A stretch of 64,000 nt of DNA from Lachnospiraceae bacterium. Lineage in GTDB: Bacteria; Bacillota; Clostridia; Lachnospirales; Lachnospiraceae. The stretch covers positions 32,662-96,661 of the forward strand of contig JAFUYB010000043.1 of assembly GCA_017470735.1 (NCBI GenBank), in the 5' to 3' direction. The notes below the pieces were generated by a model that searched no databases, was not told the origin of the DNA, and saw only the letters and a list, made by a program, of their open reading frames with translations. This document shows positions 37,436 through 46,787 of this stretch, in pieces (position 1 is the first letter of the stretch; each line of letters starts with the position of its first letter). A program made the translations under genes and the position numbers.

Positions 37436-38308
37436 CTACTTGCCTTCCAATCCGTTGTCAATTTCATAAGTCCCGATCTGGTCGAAAACGATGTCCTTCT
37501 GCTGCGTCCGAAGCGTATTCCACATTGACCATACCAGAAATCCGACCGCCGCCAGCGCGATCAAAAGCAGCACAACTCTTTTGACAACCGGAAAAACGCT
37601 TTTGACCTTTTCCCATGCCAGATAGCCTTTCGTGTGGGGCGTGCTCCTGTCCTCCGGCGCCAGCCCGTCAATAATGCCGGTAAATACTTTAAACAGCCGG
37701 TATGCCTCGATCACATTGTCATAGTCGCCCGGCCGGATGATGTCACGGTAATCGGAAAGTGCCAGCACCGTCCGCCTTTTCAGCTCCTCCTCAAACAGAT
37801 GGTCATAGACCGCGAGCAGTCTTTTTTGCATGTCTGTCTTGTCATTTTTCACGACTGACGCAGGGTTCGACAGTTCATAACTGAACTCGATCTCATCCGC
37901 GTCCGAGGCAAGGATCCTGTCGCTTTTTAAGACATCGGCTGCCACGCCGTCCGGCATTGCCAGAAGCATCAGCTTTTCAAGCAATTTTCCGAACAGGCCG
38001 ATCCTCTCTTCCAATGAACAGCTGCTTTTTTCCAGTCTGTCCTTTATGCTCTGTCCTTCGTGATAGGAGAAAACCAGGTACAGATTTCCATTGTCCACAA
38101 AACATCCATGGTAATCACGGAATTTGCCCTCTGCCTCGTGTGTCAGAAAAAACGGCATCAGCATCTCGATCAGTTCCCGCGTACAGACGCAGATCAGCTT
38201 ATATTCACGGTTGTCGGATATATCCTTGCAGATATACCGCTTAATCGCCTCATCCGATTTCGCGAAGCCGATCACATCATAGGTTTTGTCGATCGTCTCG
38301 ATAACCAT
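37436..38308 (-). CDS. Membrane-anchored pseudokinase
   Basis: 290 residues. Residues 1-200 follow a protein-kinase-like layout: NLYLVFSYHEGQSIKDRLEK matches the hinge, VAADVLKSDRIL sits where HRDlKpsNIL is expected and IEFSYEL where the DFG strand is expected, so both catalytic motifs are degenerate. One transmembrane helix (about 243-263, VVLLLIALAAVGFLVWSMW) and a short outer tail follow. This arrangement recalls EssB of type VII secretion, a pseudokinase with one membrane helix, though homology is not claimed. It starts 10 nt after the preceding tail gene and ends three nt before the MORN gene. Confidence 0.7.
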   Translation of the reverse strand: MVIETIDKTYDVIGFAKSDEAIKRYICKDISDNREYKLICVCTRELIEMLMPFFLTHEAEGKFRDYHGCFVDNGNLYLVFSYHEGQSIKDRLEKSSCSLEERIGLFGKLLEKLMLLAMPDGVAADVLKSDRILASDADEIEFSYELSNPASVVKNDKTDMQKRLLAVYDHLFEEELKRRTVLALSDYRDIIRPGDYDNVIEAYRLFKVFTGIIDGLAPEDRSTPHTKGYLAWEKVKSVFPVVKRVVLLLIALAAVGFLVWSMWNTLRTQQKDIVFDQIGTYEIDNGLEGK

Positions 38309-38318
38309 ATCCTATGCC

Positions 38319-40058
38319 TCACTCACGCACCAATACATAGATCGAAGCGCGCACATCAGGAAACGCGACGCTCTGCGCCATCACCTCGTAGACGCCGGGC
38401 ACGCCGGGTGCCGTATACAGCCCATGCTCGTCCACAGTCCCGCCGTGTTCCTGCACGCTCCAGCGCACTGCCTTTTCCGCCATATTCTGGCAGACCGCTT
38501 CCAGCGTATATGCTTCCCGCACGGAAAGCTCCAGCACATTCGGCTTGATGAAAAGCTTGCGTTCGCCGATCTCCTCCTCTTTTTGGGCGGAACTCCTCAC
38601 TGCCATCCAGTGTATCCGCGCCACCCGTTCTGATGTTTCGGTGATCAGGCGCAGGCCGATCGTAAAGCTGCCGTTCTCCGGGCTTAGATCCGCCGCAAGC
38701 TCCGCGTCGATCCCTTCCTCCCGCGTCTGCTCATAAACCTCAGACGAGCCGTAAACAATGTGTCCCGATATCTTTTCCATTCCCAGCGTGATGGTGACAT
38801 CTCCGATGCCCAGCCCGTGCAGGATGTCCCCCGAAAAGAACCGGTCGCCGCGCCGCGCGGGCGAGGTCAGGGCAATCTCACACACGCCCTGCGCCACCAA
38901 AAGGGATTCTTCTTTTGCCGACACGGATACTCTTCCCGGCTCCGGTTTTTGCACGGCCTTTTCCGGCGCATAGCTTTCTGCCGGTTCCATTTCCCGCAGC
39001 AGACGCGTCGAAGCATCCGCGAGAACGCCGCTGTAAATATACTGCCCGAACGGCATCCCGGTGATCCGTTCGATCAGAAATGTGTCTGCCGCGCGCACGA
39101 GGAAAATCCTGGCAAGATAGATCGCCTCTCCGCTTTTCGCGAAAAGCTCCTCCATTGCCGTGCGGTAATGGTAGTCCGCGACCGCCTGCGCCACATCCTC
39201 ACGGACGATCTGTGAATTTACCTCACCGTTCAGCACTGCCTCCTGAAGCTGCCCGGACAGCGACAGCTTAACCGTCTCCGGATCGACAGAAACGCCCGCG
39301 CTTTCCCCTTCCGTATCACTGACCCCGACCGGAAAATACAGATCGTAAACGCCGGTCCGCTCAAACAGCATCTCATCAAAGGTCACATGGATCCGTGGCT
39401 GTCCGCCGCTTGCAAAGTGGTTTAATATCAGGTCATAGGAAAAGGACAGATTGCGCCTGCCTAAATTTTCAATGCGGATGTGGATCCGCGCCGTCTTTCC
39501 CGCCTGCACGAACCGCGGAACGATGTGGCGGATCGTCACATCCTCGACCGGCTGGAAGGTATGCTCCTGCTCATACAGCCTTGCCGCCGCGGGAAGCTGC
39601 CTGACCGGCTCCTGTGCCGTCAGATACAGATGGAAATTCTCACGGATATGCCCGTGGGAATATTCTGCCGAATTTTTTGGCACCGGCTCATCCGTTATGT
39701 TGAACACCCGGTCCGCTTCTTCCTCGTCATACTCAATACACAAATACACATACCGTCCGCCCTTCCGGCTCTCGGACACAAAACCGTCGATATCAGAAAG
39801 CCGCTGGACAAACGGCTTGTCCACGACGATTTCCCGTCCGTAGGCATCCAGCGCGACGCCCGCCTCTATGGAGATGGTCTGCTCATCAATGTCCACCACC
39901 GAAAGCCCTGCAACGACACCGCAGCCGTCCAAAAGCCGGGAAAGCATCCTGCGCTTGTCATTCCCATAGCGCTGCTCGAGTTCAAAATCCTCTGCCGACA
40001 GCAGCTTTCCGTAATAGTAATTGTTGCGTTCAAATGGAAACAGTTTCGTGTTTTTCAT
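38319..40058 (-). CDS. Injection-system tail-associated protein with Ig-like C-terminus
   Basis: 579 residues. The N-terminus (FPFERNNYYYGKLLSAEDFELEQRYGNDKRRMLSRLLDGCGVVAGL) is a motif found in proteins next to gpI in bacterial injection loci, followed by VALDAYGREIVVDKP. The middle is beta-rich with a helical region (about 270-350). The last 80 residues (VLELSVREAYTLEAVCQNMAEK...TAPGVPGVYEVMAQS) look like a bacterial Ig-like domain. It may be a baseplate periphery or fibre-attachment component; its function is not established. It directly follows the gpI-like gene. Confidence 0.7.
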   Translation of the reverse strand: MKNTKLFPFERNNYYYGKLLSAEDFELEQRYGNDKRRMLSRLLDGCGVVAGLSVVDIDEQTISIEAGVALDAYGREIVVDKPFVQRLSDIDGFVSESRKGGRYVYLCIEYDEEEADRVFNITDEPVPKNSAEYSHGHIRENFHLYLTAQEPVRQLPAAARLYEQEHTFQPVEDVTIRHIVPRFVQAGKTARIHIRIENLGRRNLSFSYDLILNHFASGGQPRIHVTFDEMLFERTGVYDLYFPVGVSDTEGESAGVSVDPETVKLSLSGQLQEAVLNGEVNSQIVREDVAQAVADYHYRTAMEELFAKSGEAIYLARIFLVRAADTFLIERITGMPFGQYIYSGVLADASTRLLREMEPAESYAPEKAVQKPEPGRVSVSAKEESLLVAQGVCEIALTSPARRGDRFFSGDILHGLGIGDVTITLGMEKISGHIVYGSSEVYEQTREEGIDAELAADLSPENGSFTIGLRLITETSERVARIHWMAVRSSAQKEEEIGERKLFIKPNVLELSVREAYTLEAVCQNMAEKAVRWSVQEHGGTVDEHGLYTAPGVPGVYEVMAQSVAFPDVRASIYVLVRE

Positions 40059-40082
40059 TGCAGTTCTCCCCTAATCCATTGG

Positions 40083-41213
40083 TCACGCCACCGTCTCGTC
40101 ACCGGAACGCTCCCGCGAAGTCAGTGTAGAAAATGACAGTGACAGATGCCCGTCAAGCCTGCCCGGCCGGTACTGGCCGATACGGCTGTTGAGACCTATA
40201 TAAGTGTGGTTGTCCAAAAACATATACGGCTTTAACACCACCAGCTCGAGAGCGATGTACACCGGGATCACATCCTCAATGATCCGGATCAGCGTCCGCC
40301 TCTCTTTTTCCGAACGGATCGCCTCCTCGCGCACAAAAACCATCAGTATGTACGGATCATCGCGGTAGAGCCGCTCGTCACGGGGCACATCCTTGTACTG
40401 CCGCCACTCCACGATGACCGGAAATTCCCCGGTATAGAGCCGGACAAAATGCTCGACGGATCTGCGGGTTCCCCGTATGCGTGACAGCCAGAACGCATTC
40501 TTTAACAGCCACCGAAGCTGCTTTTTCGACCAGATGTGGCCTTCATTAAAATCCAGCCACCCCGCCATCCAAAAAAGAAATTCCTCGTCCGCGGCATCCA
40601 CATCCAACAGCTTCGGGACAGCGGCAATGCGTCTGTCCATGTCCTCATACAGCGACTGGAATATCCCCAGGTAACGGTCCAGAAAACCGTCCTTATCTTC
40701 CTGGGCGTATATTTCCGGCAGGCTCTCCACCCACGATGTACCCGGAAAATACAGCACAAAATCCGACAATTCAAACGGCTCTTCCTGCGGATACAGCTCC
40801 AGCGCAAACCACAGATACCGTCCCTTTACGCCATGCAGTAAAATGTCCGGTGCCATCGGAAGGGAAAGCTTCCGGCATGGCTCCATCGCGGACAGCTTAT
40901 CGCCAAAGGACATCCGCTGATCGCGGATCAGCCCGCCCATGTCTGCCGGCTTACCGTCTATCGACACAGCGGTCTCCTCCGCCGTATATATGATCAGCCT
41001 GCCCGATGGCGGCGTGCCCTCGCAGCGCATCGTCAGCCTGTGCCATTCCATCTGCTTCTCACCGCTGTCGAACACCCGCGACAGCAGGCGGATCGTTCTG
41101 CCATCCGCCGCTTCCGGCGCAACGCCCCTGCCCGTCAAAACGAGCCCTTCCAGACAGCCCCGCTCATAGTCTGTGCGTTTATTCAGTAAAAAATAGTTTC
41201 GTTTTCCGCTCAT
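40083..41213 (-). CDS. Tail protein I-like (gpI/Afp12-like) baseplate component
   Basis: 376 residues. The C-terminal two thirds contain the phage tail protein I family core: SWVESLPEIYAQEDKDGFLDRY, FQSLYEDMDRRIAAVPKLLDVDAADEEFLFWMAGWLDF, and RWLLKNAFWLSRIRGTRRSVEHFVRLYTG. The first 150 residues form an additional beta-rich domain that short phage gpI proteins lack. In contractile tails gpI/gp7-type proteins form the baseplate wedge with gpJ. It sits between the baseplate-J and tail-associated genes, as in other injection loci. Confidence 0.88.
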   Translation of the reverse strand: MSGKRNYFLLNKRTDYERGCLEGLVLTGRGVAPEAADGRTIRLLSRVFDSGEKQMEWHRLTMRCEGTPPSGRLIIYTAEETAVSIDGKPADMGGLIRDQRMSFGDKLSAMEPCRKLSLPMAPDILLHGVKGRYLWFALELYPQEEPFELSDFVLYFPGTSWVESLPEIYAQEDKDGFLDRYLGIFQSLYEDMDRRIAAVPKLLDVDAADEEFLFWMAGWLDFNEGHIWSKKQLRWLLKNAFWLSRIRGTRRSVEHFVRLYTGEFPVIVEWRQYKDVPRDERLYRDDPYILMVFVREEAIRSEKERRTLIRIIEDVIPVYIALELVVLKPYMFLDNHTYIGLNSRIGQYRPGRLDGHLSLSFSTLTSRERSGDETVA

Positions 41214-41247
41214 CTGTTTATTCCAAAAGGATCTGCCTTCTTATCTG

Positions 41248-43362
41248 TCAAACCATCGAAAGCGCATGGCGTATGCGCCCTAATACAGCGATACCGTTAG
41301 GCGACAGGATGATGTCCCCTTCCTCACTTTGGACGGCTCCCGTACCTTTTACCGCTATATCCAGCGACCGCACACGATGGATGTACGGTCTCTCAGCCAG
41401 CCACCCGTAAAGGCTGCCATAGACGATCACACTGCCGAATACATCCGCAAACCGGTCAAAATAACCGCGCAGATCCTCCTCCAAAAGCCTTTCAAGGTGG
41501 CGGTACTCAGGCTTCGCTGCAGCATCCACGAAAAGCTCGATCTCCACATAATCCGGCAGGTACAGGACGATGCTGCTGCCGATCGGACGGTACTCTTCCA
41601 TATAACGGCGGATGTTGGTCTCATATCCCGGATGAAGAGGCATCCCCTTTTTGTGCCCATAAGGGCGTATCATCGTATGGAAATCCAGCTCGGACGCGTG
41701 CTTTGTAAACCGCTGCACTTCTTCCACCGGAAGCACCTTAACCGCTTCGAGCAGAAGCCCCGGCGTTTTTTTGATCCGCTCCTCGACATCCCTTGCGGTC
41801 ACCGCCGTCCGGGGATGCTTCATCATCCGCCTCGCCTGAAGGAAGCACTCCCGGTACGACTGGCGGTCCGTTCCGCCCGTGCCGTCCGTGATGTTGGAAA
41901 TGACAGTGCCCTCCATTCCGGTCCCGGCAATGCGGTTGACACGCCCGGTCTTGATATTGCCCCGCGTCCCCGCCGTCACCGAAAGGCTTGCCAAAAGGAT
42001 CTGTCCCTCCGGCGCCATCCCCCGGATCCCGTCGCCGAAGCGGATCGTATTCGTTTCACTGTCAAAAGTAAATACGCGGTCCTCCGGCCCGCTGGCGCCG
42101 AAATCCCCGACCCATGTCCAAAGCCGAAAGGTACGCGGCTCCATCTCATCTTCGATCAAAAGCACAAGCCGCTCCGGCAGAACGCCCGTATCCGGAAGCT
42201 CGATCTCTTGCTCCGGAAAACCGTTTCCCACCGCAAGCGCGTGTGTATCCCGTTCCTCCCACTCCATATTCACTGCCAGATAGGACGCCTCTTTACTGTC
42301 AGCCGTGTCACCATCCACAAACAGACGGACGGCGTTTTCTCCATAGAGCAGCTCTTTTCTTGAGACAGTCACCGGCACGAACCGATCCCCGTCACGGCGG
42401 AACAGACGGTTGATCCCGTAATCGGCCAGTGCCGTGGCAAGCGTCACGGATTCTCTGTCGCCCTTCAGATAGACCGATTCTATTCTGGTGTCGCGCTGTA
42501 CCGCCGTGGCGATATTCATACTGATGCCCGCAATCCTCGGCGGGATGTCAAACAGCCCGTCCTCATAGGTCAGGCGCAGAAAATAACCCGTCTCCCCGAA
42601 CACCTCGGTCTGTTCCATAGCCCCCGGAAGCGAAAATGTAAAAAAACCGTCCTCAAGCAGACCGTGCGTGCCGTCCGCCGCATCCGCCACCGGTTTCCAG
42701 CTTCCTTCTGAAAAATACGACAGCGCAAGCTTTACAAAGGGCACGAAGCCGCTGCCCGCCTCATCCTCCCTGCCGGCAATCGGCGTCCTCTTAAGCTCCG
42801 CTTCTTTGGCGATGGCCATATAAAGCGACAATTTCTGTCCGTCCGGAAGCGGCGACGCTGTTTTCATATAGAAATCCATCCCGCATTCGGGTGCTTCACC
42901 AAAGACATAGAAGCTGCCGCCCATCGCGCCAAACTGCCACTCCTGCCGTTTCCACTTGCGCACATTCTTTTCATTAGCGGCAGACAGACAGCTTGAGATA
43001 TCATCCTTTACAAGCTGCTTTGCCCCGTCGATCTCAAAGACCAGATCCTGCGCGTAAAACTTTGTGCCGTCAACGAGCAGCAGGTCATCCTCCGGCTCCA
43101 TCTGCACGAGACAGGACGCGGGACGCACCGCGCGGCGTGAAATGCCCAAAAGCTTTAGGTAACTGGCAAAGTGCTCCTCCCCGATCTGGTCGAGAAAGTA
43201 CTGCTGCTCCTCTTTGCGCAGCGCGAACAGCTCGAGCATCGTGATACCGGGGTCATGGCGGTTGTAGTCGGTCCACTGCGGATAACGGCTGGCGGCTACA
43301 CTGCGCGCCTCCCCGAAAATATCCTCGTATTCTTCATTGTCCAATACCAGAGGCTTTAGCAT
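41248..43362 (-). CDS. Second baseplate J-like protein
   Basis: 704 residues. The N-terminus (DIFGEARSVAASRYPQWTDYNRHDPGITMLELFALRKEEQQYFLDQ) is the classic start of putative baseplate assembly proteins. The later TNTIRFGDGIRGMAPEGQILLASLSVTAGTRGNIKTGRVNRI and KHPRTAVTARDVEERIKKTPGLLLEAVKV form the gpJ/gp6-like core. It is adjacent (three nt) to a longer relative at 43366-46281, so the baseplate probably uses two different gp6-type subunits. Proteins of this kind form the inner ring of contractile baseplates. Confidence 0.88.
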   Translation of the reverse strand: MLKPLVLDNEEYEDIFGEARSVAASRYPQWTDYNRHDPGITMLELFALRKEEQQYFLDQIGEEHFASYLKLLGISRRAVRPASCLVQMEPEDDLLLVDGTKFYAQDLVFEIDGAKQLVKDDISSCLSAANEKNVRKWKRQEWQFGAMGGSFYVFGEAPECGMDFYMKTASPLPDGQKLSLYMAIAKEAELKRTPIAGREDEAGSGFVPFVKLALSYFSEGSWKPVADAADGTHGLLEDGFFTFSLPGAMEQTEVFGETGYFLRLTYEDGLFDIPPRIAGISMNIATAVQRDTRIESVYLKGDRESVTLATALADYGINRLFRRDGDRFVPVTVSRKELLYGENAVRLFVDGDTADSKEASYLAVNMEWEERDTHALAVGNGFPEQEIELPDTGVLPERLVLLIEDEMEPRTFRLWTWVGDFGASGPEDRVFTFDSETNTIRFGDGIRGMAPEGQILLASLSVTAGTRGNIKTGRVNRIAGTGMEGTVISNITDGTGGTDRQSYRECFLQARRMMKHPRTAVTARDVEERIKKTPGLLLEAVKVLPVEEVQRFTKHASELDFHTMIRPYGHKKGMPLHPGYETNIRRYMEEYRPIGSSIVLYLPDYVEIELFVDAAAKPEYRHLERLLEEDLRGYFDRFADVFGSVIVYGSLYGWLAERPYIHRVRSLDIAVKGTGAVQSEEGDIILSPNGIAVLGRIRHALSMV

Positions 43363-43365
43363 TTG

Positions 43366-46281
43366 TTACCTCACCATCACACGGATCCCGTGTACCCCGT
43401 TTACCGGAAGGGCAAACGGGTGCCCAAGGATCTCTTCCGCATCCATGAACTCTGATTCCGCGGAAACCGTCATTGAAAAATTTCTCACGCCCGTCACTCC
43501 GGGCACGGAGAACAGCTCATTTTTCAGCTGCGTCTCTTCCGGCAGCGTGCCGATCTCCCATTCCCCGGGATTTAAGTATTCCGCAAGCCGCCCATCGAGT
43601 TTCTTTTGCACATCCGATACGCTGCCGTAGTCATTGACATAAACATCTGCCGTGGCAGACACCCTTACAAACAGCGGCATCTGCACGGACAGCCGCCCGC
43701 CTGCCATAAGCACCGGCGGAATCTGCGGACACAGCACGCCAAATATCTGTTTTTTTATCTGCGGAAACATCGCCCGCCCGGTCTCGGTTCCGGGAAGCAC
43801 GACTAAGGTCACATAACCTTTCCGCGCCCTGGCGTACCGGTCAATGCCGCGCAGGCAGCGTACCTTTGATACTGACCGCACCTGCGTGAGCACCATCCGT
43901 TCAAAATCCCTCCCGCAAAGCGCGCGGTTCTGGTGGCGGAAAGAGGCATCGTGCCGCAGGATCGCTTCGTCCATCTCTTCCGCGTCACAGCCTCCGGACA
44001 GAGGCATCGGGTTTTGTACCCTGCTGATGAAACCGATCGACCGCCCCATCCGGTTTATCCGGTTTATAGGCAGATTGGTCGCGCTGCCCCCGCCATATGT
44101 ATAAGTGATGCGGACATTGTCTTCCCGACCGATCGCCGGAAGACGCCCGTGTCTGCCGTCGCCAAACTGCACGATCCCTTTCGCCGGGTAGAGCATATAA
44201 TGGCGGTCGGATGGACGGGACCGGGAAAAATCCCTTACACGAATCCACCGCACCCAGCTTCGTTCTATAAAGCCCTGCTCATCTGTCTCCGTAAACAGAC
44301 GCCCCGCTTCCCGCAAAGCTTCCTCATCACTTTTCGACAGAAAGCCCTGTTCATCGACATATACCTGCGTCTCATGTACATTCTGCTCACGCAGCGCAAG
44401 CTCAAGATCTTCTTTTCCCTCCTCCACGGAGAAATATTCCGTCTGTCTTTCGGAACGGTTCGCCACCCTCGTCGCGTTGAGGCAGAATTTCAGTATCCGC
44501 GCCGGATCCCCTGGTGCCTTGCAGACCGCGCGCAGCCAGTACCCATCCTCACCGAACAGCCTTGCGCTTTTCATATCGTCGTAGCAGGCAAAGGTCATCG
44601 TACCCGTCTGCATCAGCCCCCGCGTCTCATCCACAACGGTCATGCCCCTCCATCCGCTCCCGGTCATGTAGCTCCAGGCAATCTGACGCACGGCATCCGT
44701 CTGTTCCCGCGCGACCTCGATCAGCGCGCGCAACGGATTCCCAAGAGGCGGCGACGCAAATTTATAATACACGGCACAGCCCTCCGTGTCCGTCCGGACA
44801 AATGGAGTAAACGGCTCGCCGTCGAACCAGTCCTTTCCGGGACGGCTTTCACTTTCCATATTGTTCTGCAGCACAAGCTGACTTGGCAGTAAGCCCCTGC
44901 CTTCGTACTCGTAACTGAAATAGGCTTCACTGACCAGCGGCAGAATGTAATTCCCCTCGGGCTTGTACAGATTGGAAATCTTGGTGATGCGGGCACGGAT
45001 GCAGCAGATCTCCCTCGAACTTACAAGCACCGGCGTCATATCCTGCGGACAGCGGAAGGATAGATTGATCATCCTCCCACCCGCACCGTGTTTGGAAAAA
45101 ACGCGCCTGTTCTCCACCTGATCAAACAAGCTGCCCCAGCCATTGCCGTTCCAATATTCCCAGATCACCTCTTCGATCGCGACATCCGTATGCACATCGG
45201 CAATGAAATCCTCCTTGCGCATGACCCAGTTCCAGTCGGTCTGCGCGCCCCGCTCCCCATAGGGCTGCTTGCGGAAATCCTCACGGAACGAAAGGCGGAT
45301 CGTCGCTCCCTTTTTTGACAGCACCTCATCACTGCCGAAATAGACCTCACCATACAGCTCAAGTTGTTCCCCAAACGGCAGAAAATTGGCCGGCGCGCAT
45401 TCCAGACCGCCTCCGACGACCAGCTCCGGCCGGATCTGCTCGCATCGGCCCGCAATGCGGATCTGTGAAAGCGTCAGTCCGAAAAACCTCTCCGGAAAGA
45501 CCGGACGCAGACGCACCCACAAATCTTCTGACTCGTCAACGGTCTGCGGCGTCACTGCCGGAGAGCCTTCACCTTTGTATAGCACCAGCCTGCCGTCCTC
45601 GGCATGCACATCCGAAAACGGCACGAATCCGTCTTCTGCCCCGTACTCGATCGCGCACAGCTTTTGATCCGCCAAAAGCGAAAGCCACTCATCGGACAGC
45701 AGCCTGCCATTTGCTCCGAAAAAATCAAGCAGGATGCTCCCGCGCGTGGCGATACGAAATACCGTCGGCTCCGACAGCAGCAGGCAATGGCTTTGCAGAC
45801 TGTCCCTCCCCGGCGTAAACAAAGTGTAGCCGCCTGCCGCGCCTTCGGCATCGCCTGCGATCCTTACGATCTCATCCCGGTCATCGACTGTCTGGTAAAT
45901 GGCGTCACATACCGCGGGCGTCACATAGACATCCTCGGTCGTCTCGAACCTAAGCTGCCCGCCCTCGTCGTCATCCGCAAACAGCTCTGTCCCGCTCTCG
46001 ACCATGCTTCCGGGCACATCCTCGCCCGCAAGCGAAAACTGCACAAAGCCTTTCGCGCCTTCCGCCGCCAAAATCTGCGCGCCGGTCGCATCGGCAAAGG
46101 CGATCCGGTTCTTTTCGCGGATGCGTCCGCAGCGTTTTTCGGTACCACTCAAAAGCCGCGCAAAAGAGAGCGCGATCGCGCTGCCGATGTCCGGCTCGTC
46201 TTCTGAGAAACGCCACTCCGGCGTGTAGCTTGCCGCGCGCTGTCTGATTGTCTCGATGATTTCCTCTTCGGTCTGTTCCAT
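43366..46281 (-). CDS. Large baseplate assembly protein (gpJ/Afp11-like)
   Basis: 971 residues, at the long end of the family. The N-terminus reads RAASYTPEWRFSEDEPDIGSAIALSFARLLSGTEKR, then beta-rich domains, and a gpJ-like core at about 700-900: GIVQFGDGRHGRLPAIGREDNVRITYTYGGGSATNLPINRINRM, HQNRALCGRDFERMVLTQVRSVSKVRCLRG, and FVRVSATADVYVNDYG. The final EWEIGTLPEETQLKNELFSVPGVTGVRNFSMTV is typical of baseplate wedge proteins. It follows gp25 and precedes the second J-like gene. Confidence 0.9.
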   Translation of the reverse strand: MEQTEEEIIETIRQRAASYTPEWRFSEDEPDIGSAIALSFARLLSGTEKRCGRIREKNRIAFADATGAQILAAEGAKGFVQFSLAGEDVPGSMVESGTELFADDDEGGQLRFETTEDVYVTPAVCDAIYQTVDDRDEIVRIAGDAEGAAGGYTLFTPGRDSLQSHCLLLSEPTVFRIATRGSILLDFFGANGRLLSDEWLSLLADQKLCAIEYGAEDGFVPFSDVHAEDGRLVLYKGEGSPAVTPQTVDESEDLWVRLRPVFPERFFGLTLSQIRIAGRCEQIRPELVVGGGLECAPANFLPFGEQLELYGEVYFGSDEVLSKKGATIRLSFREDFRKQPYGERGAQTDWNWVMRKEDFIADVHTDVAIEEVIWEYWNGNGWGSLFDQVENRRVFSKHGAGGRMINLSFRCPQDMTPVLVSSREICCIRARITKISNLYKPEGNYILPLVSEAYFSYEYEGRGLLPSQLVLQNNMESESRPGKDWFDGEPFTPFVRTDTEGCAVYYKFASPPLGNPLRALIEVAREQTDAVRQIAWSYMTGSGWRGMTVVDETRGLMQTGTMTFACYDDMKSARLFGEDGYWLRAVCKAPGDPARILKFCLNATRVANRSERQTEYFSVEEGKEDLELALREQNVHETQVYVDEQGFLSKSDEEALREAGRLFTETDEQGFIERSWVRWIRVRDFSRSRPSDRHYMLYPAKGIVQFGDGRHGRLPAIGREDNVRITYTYGGGSATNLPINRINRMGRSIGFISRVQNPMPLSGGCDAEEMDEAILRHDASFRHQNRALCGRDFERMVLTQVRSVSKVRCLRGIDRYARARKGYVTLVVLPGTETGRAMFPQIKKQIFGVLCPQIPPVLMAGGRLSVQMPLFVRVSATADVYVNDYGSVSDVQKKLDGRLAEYLNPGEWEIGTLPEETQLKNELFSVPGVTGVRNFSMTVSAESEFMDAEEILGHPFALPVNGVHGIRVMVR

Positions 46282-46308
46282 TGCTGCTGTCCCAAAAAAT
46301 ACGCCGTT

Positions 46309-46722
46309 TTATTCCCCGAACCCTTCGTTCAGATAATACGGAAATACGAGGTTGAACGGATTGTTGGTGCTGCGCACGACATAGCCGATTTTTATGTCCA
46401 GCTTTCCGCCCGCGTCCACCTCGCCAATATCCACGGAAATATCTTCGATCCGCGGCTCCCACTCAATAAGCGCGTCCTCAATGTCGCTTTTCATCCGGCT
46501 TTTTGTCGTGTAATCCAGCGACGCGAATATATGGTCATGGATGCCGCACCCGAATTCCGGGTTCGCCTCCCGCTCCCCTTTTCTCGTAAAAAGAATGATC
46601 CGTATCGCTTCCGCAATGTCATCCTCGTGGGAGACCATCTTCATTTCACCCGTCTGCGGATCAACGCGGACCGGAAAAGACACGCCCTGTCCTAAGAATG
46701 ACTTTGCTTCATCACCGTACAT
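46309..46722 (-). CDS. gp25-like baseplate protein
   Basis: 137 residues, typical for the GPW/gp25 family, which initiates sheath polymerisation in contractile systems. Key segments are ADAI-like EAIRIILFTRKGEREANPEFGCGIHDHIFASLD and DIEDALIEWEPRIEDISVDIGEVD, including the conserved ER.-.P.fG.gl pattern. The ATG at 46722 has GGGAG nine nt upstream; the GTG three nt earlier is also possible. Its presence matters because gp25 is a hallmark of contractile and not simple siphovirus-type machines, yet no sheath gene is seen. Confidence 0.9.
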   Translation of the reverse strand: MYGDEAKSFLGQGVSFPVRVDPQTGEMKMVSHEDDIAEAIRIILFTRKGEREANPEFGCGIHDHIFASLDYTTKSRMKSDIEDALIEWEPRIEDISVDIGEVDAGGKLDIKIGYVVRSTNNPFNLVFPYYLNEGFGE

Positions 46723-46787
46723 CACAGGTATCTCCCTTCACATCTGCGCAAATTTCCATCTGCGTATCCAAACCCAAAGCATTTATG

